64,000 nucleotides of DNA from Sphingomonas sp. CFBP 13720 (GTDB lineage: Bacteria > Pseudomonadota > Alphaproteobacteria > Sphingomonadales > Sphingomonadaceae). The stretch is taken from positions 62,001 to 126,000 of the forward strand of contig NZ_JACYVA010000002.1 of NCBI RefSeq assembly GCF_014842075.1, in the 5' to 3' direction. The notes under the pieces were generated by a model. It searched no databases, was not told the DNA's origin, and saw only the letters and a program-made list of their open reading frames with translations. This document shows positions 9,263-18,268 of this stretch, piece by piece; the stretch's first letter is position 1; each line of letters starts with the position of its first letter. Made by a program: the position numbers and the translations under genes.

Positions 9263-10582
9263 TCATGGGCGGATCGGTCCCCAATTGGGGTCGGACCCGT
9301 CGAGCGCGGTCGGAATGCGGCGCGCGTTGGTGCCGGTCAGGTCGACAGACCAGATCTCGGCCTTGCCCGACCCCTGCGCGCTACGGAAATAGGTCAGCAC
9401 GCGGCCGTTGGGCGACCAGCTCGGCCCTTCGTCGCCCCATGCGTCGCTGAGCAGCTTTTCGCCACCGCCCGACGGCGACATGATGCCGATGCGGAAGGCG
9501 CCGCCGCCCTGCCGCGTGAACGCGATCAGGTCGCCGCGCGGGCTCCATACCGGCGTGCCGTACCGCCCGCCGCCAAAGCTGATCCGCTGCTGGTTCGAAC
9601 CGTCGGCGTTCATCACGTATAGCTGCTGTCCGCCCGACCGGTCGCTTTCGAACACGATGCGGCTGCCATCGGGCGAATAGCTGCCGCCGGTATCGATCCC
9701 GGGGGACGTCGTCAGCCGTTGCGGCGTGCCGCCCGTCGCGGCGATGCGGTACACATCGGTATTGCCCGCCACCGCCATCGAGAACAGGACATGACGGCCA
9801 TCGGGCGAAAAGCGCGGCGCGAAGCTGAGCGCGACGTTCTGCACCAGCAACCGCGACCGTCCGCCGTTCAGGTCGAGGATGTAGATCGCCGGCCGATCGT
9901 TGGCATAGCTCATATACACGATCGACTGCTGGTTCGGCGCGAAGCGCGGCGTCAGCACGATCGACTGGCCATTGGTCAGGAACCGGTGATTGGCCCCGTC
10001 CTGATCCATGATCGCCAGCTGCTTGATCCGGCGGCCCTTCGGCCCCTTTTCGGCGATATAGACGATGCGGCTGTCGAAATACGGCCCCTCACCCGACAGG
10101 CGGGTATAGACCGCGTCCGCGCATTTGTGCGCCGCGCGCCGCCATTCGGACGGCGGCACGTTGAACCCCTGCCGCGTCAGTTCGGTGCGCGCGAACACGT
10201 CGTACAGGTAACAGCCGATCGTCAGCGTGCCGTTGGCCTCTGCGCGGACATAGCCCTGCACCAGCGCCTGCGCGCCGCTCCACGCCGCGTAATCGGGCGC
10301 CTGCACCTGCCCCATCGGCACCGGTGCCAGCTGCCCCGGCCCGACCGGACGGAACAGGCCCGAATTGCGCAGATCGGCGGTGACGACCTCCGCCAGTTGC
10401 CGGCCCAGCGCGTCGGTCGATCCGGCGGGGGTCGATGCGATCTGCGGCGTCGGCATCACCGGCACCGCGATCGGCAGCGGGGCGGAAATGCCGCCTTCGA
10501 TATCGACCTCGACCTGCGCGAAGGCCGGGGTCGATGCGATCGTCGCGAGCGCGGCGGCAAGCGCCATCGTCAGTTTGCGCAT
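9263..10582 (-). CDS. tolB: Tol-Pal system periplasmic beta-propeller TolB
   Basis: This 439-aa protein has a cleavable signal peptide (ends PAFAQ), an N-terminal alpha/beta TolB domain, and then a six-bladed propeller of PD40 repeats, visible as repeated [19 protein letters not shown] and WSPNGR motifs. The short mature N-terminus (VEVDIEGG) corresponds to the TolB box region that contacts TolA or Pal. It lies in the periplasm and shuttles between TolA and Pal. It is 12 bp downstream of tolA and 70 bp upstream of pal, in the same transcription unit. Confidence 0.96.
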   Translation of the reverse strand: MRKLTMALAAALATIASTPAFAQVEVDIEGGISAPLPIAVPVMPTPQIASTPAGSTDALGRQLAEVVTADLRNSGLFRPVGPGQLAPVPMGQVQAPDYAAWSGAQALVQGYVRAEANGTLTIGCYLYDVFARTELTRQGFNVPPSEWRRAAHKCADAVYTRLSGEGPYFDSRIVYIAEKGPKGRRIKQLAIMDQDGANHRFLTNGQSIVLTPRFAPNQQSIVYMSYANDRPAIYILDLNGGRSRLLVQNVALSFAPRFSPDGRHVLFSMAVAGNTDVYRIAATGGTPQRLTTSPGIDTGGSYSPDGSRIVFESDRSGGQQLYVMNADGSNQQRISFGGGRYGTPVWSPRGDLIAFTRQGGGAFRIGIMSPSGGGEKLLSDAWGDEGPSWSPNGRVLTYFRSAQGSGKAEIWSVDLTGTNARRIPTALDGSDPNWGPIRP

Positions 10583-10595
10583 AGTTCCTCTCCGG

Positions 10596-11612
10596 TCAGC
10601 CCGGCAGCTTATAGTTGATGATGATATCCTTCCACCCGCCTTCGTACAGCTCGCCGGGCAGTTCGTAGGGCGCGCACTGGATCAGCGCGGCGATCGCCAG
10701 TTCGGACACGCGCTGGGCATAGCGTCCGTTCTCGCCATCGACACCGGTCTGGCCGCGCAGTTCGGGGCGCGCGGCAAGCGTGCCGTCCGACCGCATCTGC
10801 AACCGGATGCGCGACCGGATCTGGTTCGCGCCCGGCCCCGGACTGGGGATGCGGTTCGCGCAGGGTTGCACCTGCCGCTGGATCGCGCTGGCAAGACCCG
10901 CGACCGACTGCGCACCCACGGCGGGCGCGCGCGGGGTCTGTGCCTTGCCGGGTGCGGGCGTATCCGCGATGCCCTTCAGAAAATCATTGCCCAGCCGTCC
11001 GCCGCGCGGGCGCGGTTTCGTCGCCTGCGCATTGGTGCCCTGTCCCTTCGTCGCTGCCGGTTTGGTCGCGGGCCGGGCGGCGGCGGGACGTTGCGGTGCG
11101 GCCTTGGGTGCCGCCGCCGGGCGCGCGGGCGCGGCCTTCGGTGGCGCGGGTTTCGCGGGTGCGGGTTTCGCTGGGGCGGGCTTTGCGGGCGCAGGCTTCG
11201 GCTGCGGTTTGGGCGCAGGCTGCGGTTTCGGCGCGGGCTGCGGTTTGGGCGCGGGCTTGGGCTGCGGCACCGGCTTCGGTTCGGGACGCGGCGCAGGCTT
11301 GGGCTGTGGCGGGGCCGGCTGCGGCTGCGGCTGCGGTTGTGGTGCGGGGGCCGGCGGAGCGGGCTCCGGCTCGGGCGCGGGTTCGGGCGGCGCGGCATCC
11401 TCGGGCGCGCCGGTCTCTGGGGCCTGCGACACGGCGGGCGCGTCGGTCTGCGCGGGCGCGGTCTGTTCGGCGGCGACGTCTTCGGCGAAGCTGATGTCCA
11501 TCGGTGCGGTCACCAGCTTTTCGGGCTTGTGCGTGCCGAGCGACAACAGCCCGAACAACAGCACATGCCCGACGACCGCGACGCCAAGGCCGATCCGCTC
11601 CGCCTTGTGCAT
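10596..11612 (-). CDS. tolA: Tol-Pal system protein TolA (proline/lysine-rich form)
   Basis: The 338-aa product begins at ATG 11612, 5 bp after tolR ends. A single membrane anchor (about residues 8-24, [15 protein letters not shown]) is followed by an acidic segment. Residues about 55-170 are extremely rich in Pro, Lys, Gln and Ala, with many PKPAP, PQPQP and PAKPA repeats. The C-terminal globular domain (about 215-338) has one Cys pair and ends with a [12 protein letters not shown] strand, as in the TonB/TolA C-terminal fold. The long Ala-helical domain of enterobacterial TolA is replaced by the stiff Pro/Lys rod. The longer frame reading upstream is a shadow of tolR. Confidence 0.9.
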   Translation of the reverse strand: MHKAERIGLGVAVVGHVLLFGLLSLGTHKPEKLVTAPMDISFAEDVAAEQTAPAQTDAPAVSQAPETGAPEDAAPPEPAPEPEPAPPAPAPQPQPQPQPAPPQPKPAPRPEPKPVPQPKPAPKPQPAPKPQPAPKPQPKPAPAKPAPAKPAPAKPAPPKAAPARPAAAPKAAPQRPAAARPATKPAATKGQGTNAQATKPRPRGGRLGNDFLKGIADTPAPGKAQTPRAPAVGAQSVAGLASAIQRQVQPCANRIPSPGPGANQIRSRIRLQMRSDGTLAARPELRGQTGVDGENGRYAQRVSELAIAALIQCAPYELPGELYEGGWKDIIINYKLPG

Positions 11613-11617
11613 GCGAC

Positions 11618-12049
11618 CTACTGCGCCACGCTGATGAGCGAAACGCGGTTCAACCCGGCGCGATTGAGTTCGCCCAGCACCGCATTGACCCGCCCGTAAT
11701 CGATCGTGCGGTCGGCGCGCAGCATCACCTGACGCGGTTCGGTGGCACCCGCGCCCGCCGCCGCGATCTTTTCCAGTTCGCCGGGCAACGCGTCGCCCGA
11801 CACTTCGGCATCGTCGATGAACGTCCGCCCCTGCGCATCGATCGACAGCGTCAACGGCTGCTGGTCCTGTTCGACCGCCTTGGCACGGCTGTCGGGCAGG
11901 TTGACCGGCACGCCCGCCGTCATCAGCGGCGCGGTCACCATGAAGATGATCAGCAGCACCAGCATCACGTCGACCATCGGCGTGACGTTGATCTCCGCCA
12001 TCGGCGCGCGCCGGCCCTTGCCGCGCGCGGAAGGCAGGTTCAGCCCCAT
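11618..12049 (-). CDS. tolR: Tol-Pal system protein TolR (ExbD family)
   Basis: A 143-aa protein with one N-terminal membrane helix (VDVMLVLLIIFMVTAPL) that contains the conserved aspartate of the ExbD/TolR family, and a C-terminal periplasmic domain. The preceding stretch MAEINVTPMVDV is the family signature. TolR and TolQ form the proton channel that energises TolA. The start overlaps the tolQ stop (TGATG), indicating coupling. Confidence 0.96.
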   Translation of the reverse strand: MGLNLPSARGKGRRAPMAEINVTPMVDVMLVLLIIFMVTAPLMTAGVPVNLPDSRAKAVEQDQQPLTLSIDAQGRTFIDDAEVSGDALPGELEKIAAAGAGATEPRQVMLRADRTIDYGRVNAVLGELNRAGLNRVSLISVAQ

Positions 12050-12738
12050 CAGACGCCCTCGATCTGGCGCGACAGCGTCGCGTGGAACGCATCGGCGAAC
12101 CGGTTCAGCCGCGCTTCGATCCGGTTCACGCGGTGACCGAACCGGTTATAGGCGATCACGGCAGGGATCGCTGCGAACAACCCGATCGCGGTCGCGAACA
12201 GCGCTTCGGCGATACCCGGTGCCACCACCGCCAGCGACGTGTTCTGTTCGCTGGCGATCGCGGTGAACGACCGCATGATGCCCCACACCGTGCCGAACAG
12301 CCCGACGAACGGCGCGACCGACCCGACGGTCGCAAGGATGTTCAGCCGGTCGGCCAGCGATTCGCTTTCCTCCGCGACGCTGGACGCCATCGCGGTGGCC
12401 AGCCGTTCGCGCGTGCCGTCACGGTCGATATGCTTGGCGGCGGTCGATCGCCGCCATTCGCGTACGCCCGCCGAAAAGACGCGGGCGATCGCGGTATCGC
12501 GCGATCCCTGCAACCGGTGGAACGCGTCGATATCCTCCGCCTGTTCGAAATCGGTCTCGAACCGGTCGATATCGGCCCCCGCGCGGCGGCTGCGCACGAC
12601 GAAGCCGATGATGATGACCCATGTCCAGATGCTGGCGGCGATCAGCCCCAGCATCACCGCCTTCACCACCCAGTCGGCTTGCCAGAATAGCGCCACCGGC
12701 GACATCGTCGCCGCATCGGTGTTCATGAAAACGTCCAT
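12049..12738 (-). CDS. tolQ: Tol-Pal system protein TolQ (ExbB family proton channel)
   Basis: The 229-aa protein has three membrane helices: near residues 20-40 (VVKAVMLGLIAASIWTWVII), near 140 (ILATVGSVAPFVGLFGTVWG) and near 175 (GIAEALFATAIGLFAAIPAV). The last two contain the conserved small and threonine residues of the MotA/TolQ/ExbB channel domain. Start 12738 is chosen because it overlaps the ybgC stop as TGATG; an in-frame start 48 bp upstream lies inside ybgC. Confidence 0.96.
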   Translation of the reverse strand: MDVFMNTDAATMSPVALFWQADWVVKAVMLGLIAASIWTWVIIIGFVVRSRRAGADIDRFETDFEQAEDIDAFHRLQGSRDTAIARVFSAGVREWRRSTAAKHIDRDGTRERLATAMASSVAEESESLADRLNILATVGSVAPFVGLFGTVWGIMRSFTAIASEQNTSLAVVAPGIAEALFATAIGLFAAIPAVIAYNRFGHRVNRIEARLNRFADAFHATLSRQIEGV

Positions 12739-13196
12739 CACGCCCCTCTGTCGTTGTCGAACAGCCCCGCGAACGCCGCGATCCATGCGGCCGGCTGGCG
12801 ACGCGGCCGGCCCGATGGTGCGACGAACGCCACCTCGACCCGTGCCTGCGCCAATACAATAGCGTCGCGCATGACTGTCTGATGAATATCCACCGCCGCC
12901 GCGCGCACCCGTTCGACCGTCGTGACGATCAGCAGCGCGTCGTTCAGCCGTGCCGGCGCCCGCCAGTCGAGCTGCATCGCGCGCACGGCATAGGCACCCT
13001 CGCCCGCTTCATGCGCCGCGCGCTGGTCGATCCCGGCCAGCATCAGCATGTCCGACCGCGCCCGTTCGAAATAGCGCAGATAATTCGCATGATAGACGAC
13101 GCCCGACAGGTCGGTGTCCTCGAAATAGATCCGGACGGGAAAGCGATGCGTACCGCCGACGAAGCGGCCGCCGGCCGGCTGGTCGGAAGCGGTCAT
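12738..13196 (-). CDS. ybgC: tol-pal system acyl-CoA thioesterase YbgC
   Basis: A 152-aa hotdog-fold thioesterase. The catalytic region is VRIYFEDTDLSGVVYHANYL (residues about 20-40), with the catalytic Asp of the EDTD motif and the YHANYL helix. It opens the tol-pal operon, as in most proteobacteria; it hydrolyses short or long acyl-CoA or acyl-ACP and may link phospholipid metabolism to the envelope complex. The start at 13196 gives the usual length; the frame extending further upstream runs through repeat hairpins and is not coding. Confidence 0.92.
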   Translation of the reverse strand: MTASDQPAGGRFVGGTHRFPVRIYFEDTDLSGVVYHANYLRYFERARSDMLMLAGIDQRAAHEAGEGAYAVRAMQLDWRAPARLNDALLIVTTVERVRAAAVDIHQTVMRDAIVLAQARVEVAFVAPSGRPRRQPAAWIAAFAGLFDNDRGA

Positions 13197-13282
13197 GCGG
13201 GGGGCTTTACCGACGTGGGGCGTGCGGGGAAAGGGGGATGCTGTGGACGGACGATGTATCGGTCGGCGGGGTATTGATGGCG

Positions 13283-13302
13283 ATGCCAGCCTGCGCTGGC
13301 AT
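13283..13302. repeat. REP-like hairpin, copy 1
   Basis: Perfect 8-bp arms ATGCCAGC and GCTGGCAT around a CTGC loop. The same 20-bp unit recurs exactly at 13663-13682, and a variant with G/C-changed arms but the same CTGC loop is at 16801-16820. It sits upstream of ybgC and downstream of the GIY-YIG gene. Confidence 0.85.
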
Positions 13303-13320
13303 GACGAGAGGAAGAACGTC

Positions 13321-13340
13321 ACCCCAGCGAAAGCTGGGGT
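13321..13340. repeat. REP-like hairpin, GAAA-loop variant
   Basis: Arms ACCCCAGC and GCTGGGGT (8 bp, perfect) enclose a GAAA tetraloop. It shares the CCAGC/GCTGG core with the neighbouring hairpin 18 bp away, so the two form a doublet just after the GIY-YIG gene. It may also serve as a transcription barrier for that gene, although no T-run follows. Confidence 0.75.
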
Positions 13341-13349
13341 CGCCCACCG

Positions 13350-13634
13350 TCACACGATCCGCTCGAACAGATCGTCCCACGCTGGATTCACGCGTTCGAT
13401 CAGCGCGATCTTCCAGTCCCGCTTCCACGCCTTCAGCGCCTTTTCACGCGCGATCGCCGCCTCGATCGTCGCGTGCGGTTCGGCGAGGACAAGGCGGTCC
13501 AGATTATAGCGGCGGCAGAACGCGGACCCTGCACCGGTCCGATGTTGCCAGACGCGCGCGGCAAGATTGGCAGTCACGCCGATATACAGGACACCATGCC
13601 GCCGGTTGGTCATGATATAGGTCCAGCCACCCAT
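13350..13634 (-). CDS. GIY-YIG domain endonuclease-like protein
   Basis: A 94-aa single-domain GIY-YIG protein of the UPF0213/YhbQ kind. The first strand carries WTYIMTNRRHGVLYIGVT (GIY becomes WTY, YIG is intact). It is followed by R29 of the LAARVWQHR helix, a QHRTG motif, and the glutamate of the REKALKAWKRDWKIALIE segment. The frame continues upstream through a REP hairpin (reading MPAQAG), but the domain starts at 13634. It is flanked on both sides by REP-like hairpins (13283, 13321 and 13663). It may bind or cut branched DNA. Enzymatic activity is inferred from the family only. Confidence 0.85.
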   Translation of the reverse strand: MGGWTYIMTNRRHGVLYIGVTANLAARVWQHRTGAGSAFCRRYNLDRLVLAEPHATIEAAIAREKALKAWKRDWKIALIERVNPAWDDLFERIV

Positions 13635-13662
13635 GACGCGATCGTAGCGATCATCGCTGGCG

Positions 13663-13682
13663 ATGCCAGCCTGCGCTGGCAT
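13663..13682. repeat. REP-like hairpin, copy 2
   Basis: Identical to the 20-bp unit at 13283-13302 (arms ATGCCAGC/GCTGGCAT, loop CTGC), with matching flanks GCG on the left and GACGA on the right. It lies between the ruvB stop and the start of the GIY-YIG gene. Confidence 0.85.
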
Positions 13683-13761
13683 GACGATCGGGAGGATCGA
13701 TGCAGGCAACCACCGTCACGTCCGCCCGCAATTCCCTGGCGCCCGGACACGGACGCCGCCC

Positions 13762-14781
13762 CTAATCGAACAGACCGTCCTGCACATGCGCGGGCGGCTC
13801 GAACCCCAGATGCTTCCACCCGCCCGCGTTCAGGCAGCGACCGCGGGCGGTGCGGGCGACCATGCCGATCTGGATCAGATACGGTTCGATCACTTCCTCG
13901 ATCGTGTCGCGCGGTTCGGACAGTCCCGCCGCCAGCGTCTCCACCCCGACCGGCCCGCCGCGATAGACGTCGGCGATCATCGTCAGATAGCGGCGGTCCA
14001 TCGAATCCAGCCCCTTCGAATCGACCTCCAGCCGGTTGAGCGCGGCGTCGGCGGTCTTCGCGTCGACCGTCTCGACCCCTGCGACATTGGCGAAGTCGCG
14101 CACCCGTCGCAGCAGCCGCCCGGCGATGCGTGGCGTCCCCCGCGCCCGCTTCGCCACCTCGATCGCGCCGCTGTTCGCGATGCCGAGGCCGAGCAGCCCC
14201 GCCGCGCGCGTGACGACCCGCGTCAGTTCCTCGACGGTATAGAATTGCAGCCGCACCGGAATACCGAACCGGTCGCGCAGCGGGGTGGTCAGCAACCCCT
14301 GCCGCGTCGTCGCACCGACCAGCGTGAAGCGCGGCAGGTCGATCCGCACCGATCGCGCGGACGGTCCCTCCCCGATCATCAGGTCGAGCGCGCGGTCCTC
14401 CATCGCGGGGTACAGCACTTCCTCGACCGCCGGATTGAGCCGATGGATCTCGTCGATGAACAGCACGTCGCCGTCTTCGAGATTGGTCAGCAACGCCGCC
14501 AGATCGCCCGACTTGGCGATGACCGGCCCCGACGTCGCGCGGAACCCGACCCCCATCTCACGCGCGACGATCTGTGCCAGCGTGGTCTTGCCCAGCCCGG
14601 GCGGGCCGAAGAACAGCACATGGTCCAGCACATCGCCCCGCCCGCGCGCCGCATCGATGAACACCCGCAAATTCTCGCGCGCCGCCTTCTGCCCGACGAA
14701 TTCGTCGAGCGCCTTGGGGCGCAGCGCGGCATCGACATCCTCGGGACGGCGAAGGGGGGTGGTCATACGGTCGTCGGTCAC
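13762..14781 (-). CDS. ruvB: Holliday junction branch migration helicase RuvB
   Basis: 339 aa and full length. Walker [10 protein letters not shown] is at residues 59-67 and Walker B DEIH at 110-113. Sensor-type GATTRQGLL follows near residue 160, and the C-terminal winged helix ends in GFEPP. RuvB hexamers drive branch migration with RuvA. A second ATG six codons in ([10 protein letters not shown]) is an equally good start. In this genome it is separated from ruvA by two accessory genes, whereas the three ruv genes are usually adjacent in relatives. Confidence 0.97.
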   Translation of the reverse strand: MTDDRMTTPLRRPEDVDAALRPKALDEFVGQKAARENLRVFIDAARGRGDVLDHVLFFGPPGLGKTTLAQIVAREMGVGFRATSGPVIAKSGDLAALLTNLEDGDVLFIDEIHRLNPAVEEVLYPAMEDRALDLMIGEGPSARSVRIDLPRFTLVGATTRQGLLTTPLRDRFGIPVRLQFYTVEELTRVVTRAAGLLGLGIANSGAIEVAKRARGTPRIAGRLLRRVRDFANVAGVETVDAKTADAALNRLEVDSKGLDSMDRRYLTMIADVYRGGPVGVETLAAGLSEPRDTIEEVIEPYLIQIGMVARTARGRCLNAGGWKHLGFEPPAHVQDGLFD

Positions 14782-14881
14782 GCCCGTTCCTTATCCGTTC
14801 GCGGGAGGCGAAGTCGAGGGGGTTCGGGTGCAGGACTGTGGCGAGGATTGATGGAAAGCGGTCCGTCTGCTTTCTTTTGTC

Positions 14882-15217
14882 TTAGCGCCAGAAGGGCGTG
14901 TCTGGGTTCCGGGTCCGCCGCCGAACCGGCAACATGCTGTTAAAGCGATCATAGCGACGCGCATACTTCTGCGCGAACTTAGCCGATATGTAGCCCATCG
15001 CAGACGAGATCAGAAGAGCCGCGACATAAGAGAGCATCATGGCGTGTGCGTCCTCGGGACGTGTGCCAAACGTCAAAACGATCATCTTGCCGAGCGTATA
15101 ACTCATCCCAGCTATCGAAAGGCTGGTGCCGAGAAGCGCCGCCTTCATTCGAGCCGCCTCGATCTTCTGATTTTGCCGATACGCCCGGTGTGCTTCGTCC
15201 TTGCTCGTTCTGGACAT
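14882..15217 (-). CDS. hypothetical small membrane protein
   Basis: A 111-aa protein with a basic N-terminus (residues 1-25), two predicted membrane helices (about 28-48, ALLGTSLSIAGMSYTLGKMI, and about 60-80, MMLSYVAALLISSAMGYISA) and a strongly basic C-terminus. Start 15217 follows an AAGGGAG ribosome binding site. Base composition is visibly lower in GC than the ruv genes on both sides. I do not recognise a family. Together with the next gene it forms an insert between ruvB and ruvA. Confidence 0.7.
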   Translation of the reverse strand: MSRTSKDEAHRAYRQNQKIEAARMKAALLGTSLSIAGMSYTLGKMIVLTFGTRPEDAHAMMLSYVAALLISSAMGYISAKFAQKYARRYDRFNSMLPVRRRTRNPDTPFWR

Positions 15218-15289
15218 GCCGTTCTCCCTTCGTTCGACCAATTAGAGATGACGGAACGGCTTTCAAGGGCGGCGGGGCGGCAGTGGCTG

Positions 15290-15934
15290 CTAGAGCCCAA
15301 AATGGCCCTTCAACAAGGGCTCAACAGCCTGCCAAGCGCCCGCTGCGCTGGTGATGGCTCCAGCGCCCTCTTGCACAGCTGACACCATGGCCTTGATCGT
15401 TCCAGGCTTGCGCTCCCCGGGCTTGGTGCTGGCCTGCTGGGTAATGAACGCAATCTGGTCCAGAAGCTCGTTCTTGGTAGCTGCATCCGCTTCCTCTGCA
15501 TTCAGGACAGCATTGGTCAGATCGGCGAGCTTATCGGCTACGCCTAGATCTCCATTCTGAGTGATAGCCTCTAGGCTGACCTGAATGTCATTGGCCGTTC
15601 CCATGTTGATCGCGCCCACAGTGCCACCATTCACGGTGACGCTATGGTTGTTGTAGTAAAGAGGCGGCACTGGTGCCCTAGGTATCTCGATCTGGTTCGA
15701 CAAGTGAGGCATCCCGACTATGCTGACCATTTCCTGATCCAGCATGTTCAGCATAGCCGCATTCTGCGCGAACTTCATCCATTGGCTTTGCTGGAACGTG
15801 TGCTCGCATGGGATACAGACCGGCTCATTGCCAATCATGAACACTGCGCCACGTTGGCCGCACTGGCTACACAGGAGCCGTTTTGGGGGAGGAGCCTCTT
15901 CCACGAGTTCGTTATCGGTGAGAACCGCGCTCAT
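15290..15934 (-). CDS. hypothetical protein with zinc-ribbon and NGG-VGAI repeat motif
   Basis: The 214-aa frame (ATG 15934; an earlier in-frame ATG at 16018 is possible) has a CSQC...CIPC four-cysteine ribbon near residues 20-42. The short motif VTVNGGTVGAINMGT lies near residue 103. A helical C-terminal domain (about 115-214) contains LLDQIAFITQQAS and KPGERKPGTIKAMV and ends FGL. The helical tail resembles a widespread bacterial C-terminal module that I have seen attached to many different N-terminal domains in accessory genes, but I cannot name it with certainty. GC is low compared with neighbours, suggesting horizontal acquisition. It is encoded 72 bp upstream of the small membrane protein on the same strand. 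Confidence 0.7.
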   Translation of the reverse strand: MSAVLTDNELVEEAPPPKRLLCSQCGQRGAVFMIGNEPVCIPCEHTFQQSQWMKFAQNAAMLNMLDQEMVSIVGMPHLSNQIEIPRAPVPPLYYNNHSVTVNGGTVGAINMGTANDIQVSLEAITQNGDLGVADKLADLTNAVLNAEEADAATKNELLDQIAFITQQASTKPGERKPGTIKAMVSAVQEGAGAITSAAGAWQAVEPLLKGHFGL

Positions 15935-16109
15935 GGGAAGAGCTAGGGCACCGAAATGCCCCAGCTCCCGGCTTGCCAATGCCACCGTGAAAAATGACAG
16001 AAACCCGGGTAACTTCATATTTGTCTAGTCACCGAGGTTCGTCGCTGTCGGGAGCGGAAAAGGCGGTCTGATTGGCCGGTTGTGGGCGCGCCCCCCCGCT
16101 CCTTGCCCG

Positions 16110-16709
16110 CTACTGCGACGCCTTGCGCAGCGCCAGCCGCACCAGCGCGTCCAGCGTCGCGCCCGCCCCCAGTTCTTCCGCCGCCTTGCCGACCGCGGTC
16201 GCCGCTTCGGGCGGGCGGAAGCCTAAATTCTGCAACGCGGAAACGGCGTCGCCCTCGATCCCGCCTTCGGCCGCCACGGTCACGCCGATGCCTGGCCCGA
16301 TTGCGATGCCGCCGACCTTGTCCTTCAATTCCATGACGATCCGCTGCGCCAGCTTCGGGCCGACGCCATTGGCCCGCGCCACGCTGGCCTTGTCGCCGCG
16401 TGCGATGGCGGTGCGGACTTCGTCCGGCGACAGCGTCGACAGGATGCCAAGCGCCACGCGTGCGCCGACCCCCTGCACGCCGGTCAGCAGCCCGAACCAT
16501 TCGCGCTCGTCCGCGCTGGCGAACCCGACCAGCCGGATGAAATCCTCCGCCACCAGCATTTCGGTGTGGATCGTCACGCTGCCGCCGACCGGTCCCAGCG
16601 CCTGCAACGTCTTCGACGACGCCCCGACCAGATAGCCGACGCCGTTCACGTCGATGACGGCATGGTCGAGTCCGGACACAGACAGCGTGCCTTTGAGGTG
16701 TGCGATCAT
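16110..16709 (-). CDS. ruvA: Holliday junction DNA-binding protein RuvA
   Basis: 199 aa. The N-terminal OB fold starts MIAHLKGTL. The two helix-hairpin-helix segments include [14 protein letters not shown] and [15 protein letters not shown], and the C-terminal RuvB-binding domain (about 150-199) contains [16 protein letters not shown]. Start 16709 gives the canonical N-terminus; six further codons upstream are open but lack family similarity. It recognises four-way junctions for RuvB. Confidence 0.97.
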   Translation of the reverse strand: MIAHLKGTLSVSGLDHAVIDVNGVGYLVGASSKTLQALGPVGGSVTIHTEMLVAEDFIRLVGFASADEREWFGLLTGVQGVGARVALGILSTLSPDEVRTAIARGDKASVARANGVGPKLAQRIVMELKDKVGGIAIGPGIGVTVAAEGGIEGDAVSALQNLGFRPPEAATAVGKAAEELGAGATLDALVRLALRKASQ

Positions 16710-16741
16710 GGATAGGTTTCCAGGCAAGAACGATACCGTGC

Positions 16742-16820
16742 CCCCGCGCAGGCGGGGACCGAGGGCCGCGAAGACGGGCGGCTCGCGACAGGCTCACTGG
16801 ATCCCCGCCTGCGCGGGGAT
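16742..16820. repeat. inverted pair of REP-like hairpins between ruvC and ruvA
   Basis: Two hairpins face each other: 16742-16757 (CCCCGC, loop GCAG, GCGGGG) and 16801-16820 (ATCCCCGC, loop CTGC, GCGGGGAT). The loops are reverse complements, so the units are inverted copies about 45 bp apart, the arrangement of a REP doublet (REPIN-like). They fill most of the 133-bp gap between ruvC and ruvA. Confidence 0.75.
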
Positions 16821-16842
16821 ACGGCCGGAGGCTGTGGAAACA

Positions 16843-17352
16843 TCACGCCCCGATCCCCGTGCTGCGCCGGGCACGCGCATGCGCACTGGCCAGATGATGC
16901 GCGTGGGTGATCGCGACCGCCAGCGCGTCGGCGGCATCGGGACCGGACAGCTTCACGCCCGGCAACAAATGCCCGACCATGGCCTGAATCTGTTTCTTGT
17001 CCGCGCCGCCGGTGCCGACCACCGCCTTCTTCACCACGCTGGGATGATATTCGCCGATCGCCAGCCCCGCCGTCGCCGCCGCCAACAGCACGACGCCGCG
17101 CGCCTGCCCCAGCTTCAGCGTCGACTGCGCGTTGCTGTTGCCCAGCACTTCCTCGACCGCCGCGCTTTCGGGGCGCTCGGTACGGATCATTTCGCCCAGC
17201 GCGCCGAACAGCAGCGACAGGCGGCGGGCAAGCTGCATCGACGGATCGGTACGAATCTGCCCGTTGGCGACATGCGACAACCGGTTGCCCTCGGCGCGGA
17301 TCATGCCCCATCCGGTGGTACCCAGACCGGGATCGAGGCCGAGGATCAGCAC
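16843..17352 (-). CDS. ruvC: Holliday junction resolvase RuvC
   Basis: With the GTG start at 17352 the protein is 169 aa, the usual size, beginning with the strand [15 protein letters not shown]. Acidic active-site residues are visible at D7, E67 (AVEEVLGN) and D139/D142 (SGPDAADAL). A longer ATG start at 17457 would add 35 residues without family similarity. The chosen GTG is preceded by a run of nine G residues that can pair with the anti-Shine-Dalgarno. RuvC cuts the junctions handled by RuvAB. Confidence 0.93.
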   Translation of the reverse strand: MLILGLDPGLGTTGWGMIRAEGNRLSHVANGQIRTDPSMQLARRLSLLFGALGEMIRTERPESAAVEEVLGNSNAQSTLKLGQARGVVLLAAATAGLAIGEYHPSVVKKAVVGTGGADKKQIQAMVGHLLPGVKLSGPDAADALAVAITHAHHLASAHARARRSTGIGA

Positions 17353-17467
17353 GACCAGCCCCCCCCCGATCCAGCGAAGCGAACCATGCCGCGCATGGCG
17401 CAGGGCGGCGTCCGGCGACATGACGGCATACCGGGACGCCCGCCCGCACCAGCCCATGGCCGGTCCC

Positions 17468-17486
17468 CCTCCCCGTTCCGGGGAGG
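17468..17486. repeat. short hairpin downstream of yebC
   Basis: Arms CCTCCCCG and CGGGGAGG (8 bp) enclose TTC. It lies just after the yebC stop and upstream of ruvC. It could be another dispersed REP-type unit or a transcription barrier; no T-tract follows. Confidence 0.5.
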
Positions 17487-17497
17487 AACCGGGTCGA

Positions 17498-18241
17498 TCA
17501 ACCCAGCTTCTCCATCACCTCGTCGGACACTTCGTAATTGCCCCACACGGTCTGGACGTCGTCATCATCGTCCAGCGCGTCGATCAGCCGGAACAGCGTG
17601 GCGGCGTCGTCCTCGCCCACCACGACCATCGTCTGCGGCTTCCACGCCAGCTTGGCGCCCTCGGCCTCGCCCAGCACGGTTTCCAGCGCCTTGGCGACTT
17701 CGTGCAGATCGGCGACGGCGGTCCAGATTTCGTGGCCGTCGTCGCTCGACGTGACGTCTTCCGCGCCGGCTTCCAGCGCCGCCTCGAACACCTTCTCGGC
17801 GTCGCCTGCGCTGGCGGGATAGCTGATCAGGCCGACCCGGTCGAAGCCGTGGCTGACCGATCCGCTCGCGCCCAGATTGCCGCCGTTCTTCGACACCGCC
17901 GTGCGCACGTTGGTCGCGGTGCGGTTGCGATTGTCGGTCAGCGCCTCGATGATGAGCGAAACCCCCGCCGGGCCGAAGCCTTCGTAGCGGATTTCCTCGT
18001 AATTCTCCATGTCGCCCTTCGACGCCTTGTCGATCGCGCGCTGGATATTGTCCTTGGGCATCGACTGCGCCTTGGCGGCGTTGACCGCCGCGCGCAGGCG
18101 CGGGTTCATGTCGGGATCGGGCATCCCCATCTTGGCCGCGACGGTGATCTCGCGGCTCAGCTTCGAGAACATGCCCGAACGCTTCTTATCCTGCGCACCC
18201 TTGCGGTGCATGATGTTCTTGAATTTTGAATGGCCTGCCAT
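17498..18241 (-). CDS. YebC/PmpR family transcriptional regulator
   Basis: 247 aa. It starts with the invariant [20 protein letters not shown] and continues with the [11 protein letters not shown] segment and the acidic C-terminal domain ([19 protein letters not shown]). The family binds DNA and has also been linked to translation through poly-proline motifs. It sits upstream of ruvC, a common neighbourhood in proteobacteria. Confidence 0.95.
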   Translation of the reverse strand: MAGHSKFKNIMHRKGAQDKKRSGMFSKLSREITVAAKMGMPDPDMNPRLRAAVNAAKAQSMPKDNIQRAIDKASKGDMENYEEIRYEGFGPAGVSLIIEALTDNRNRTATNVRTAVSKNGGNLGASGSVSHGFDRVGLISYPASAGDAEKVFEAALEAGAEDVTSSDDGHEIWTAVADLHEVAKALETVLGEAEGAKLAWKPQTMVVVGEDDAATLFRLIDALDDDDDVQTVWGNYEVSDEVMEKLG

Positions 18242-18268
18242 CGGTGCCTCTTTATGTTCCCGCCCGCT

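Noticed and set aside
13635..13709. N-terminal extension of the GIY-YIG protein
   Set aside because: These codons run through a REP hairpin and precede the conserved first strand of the domain.
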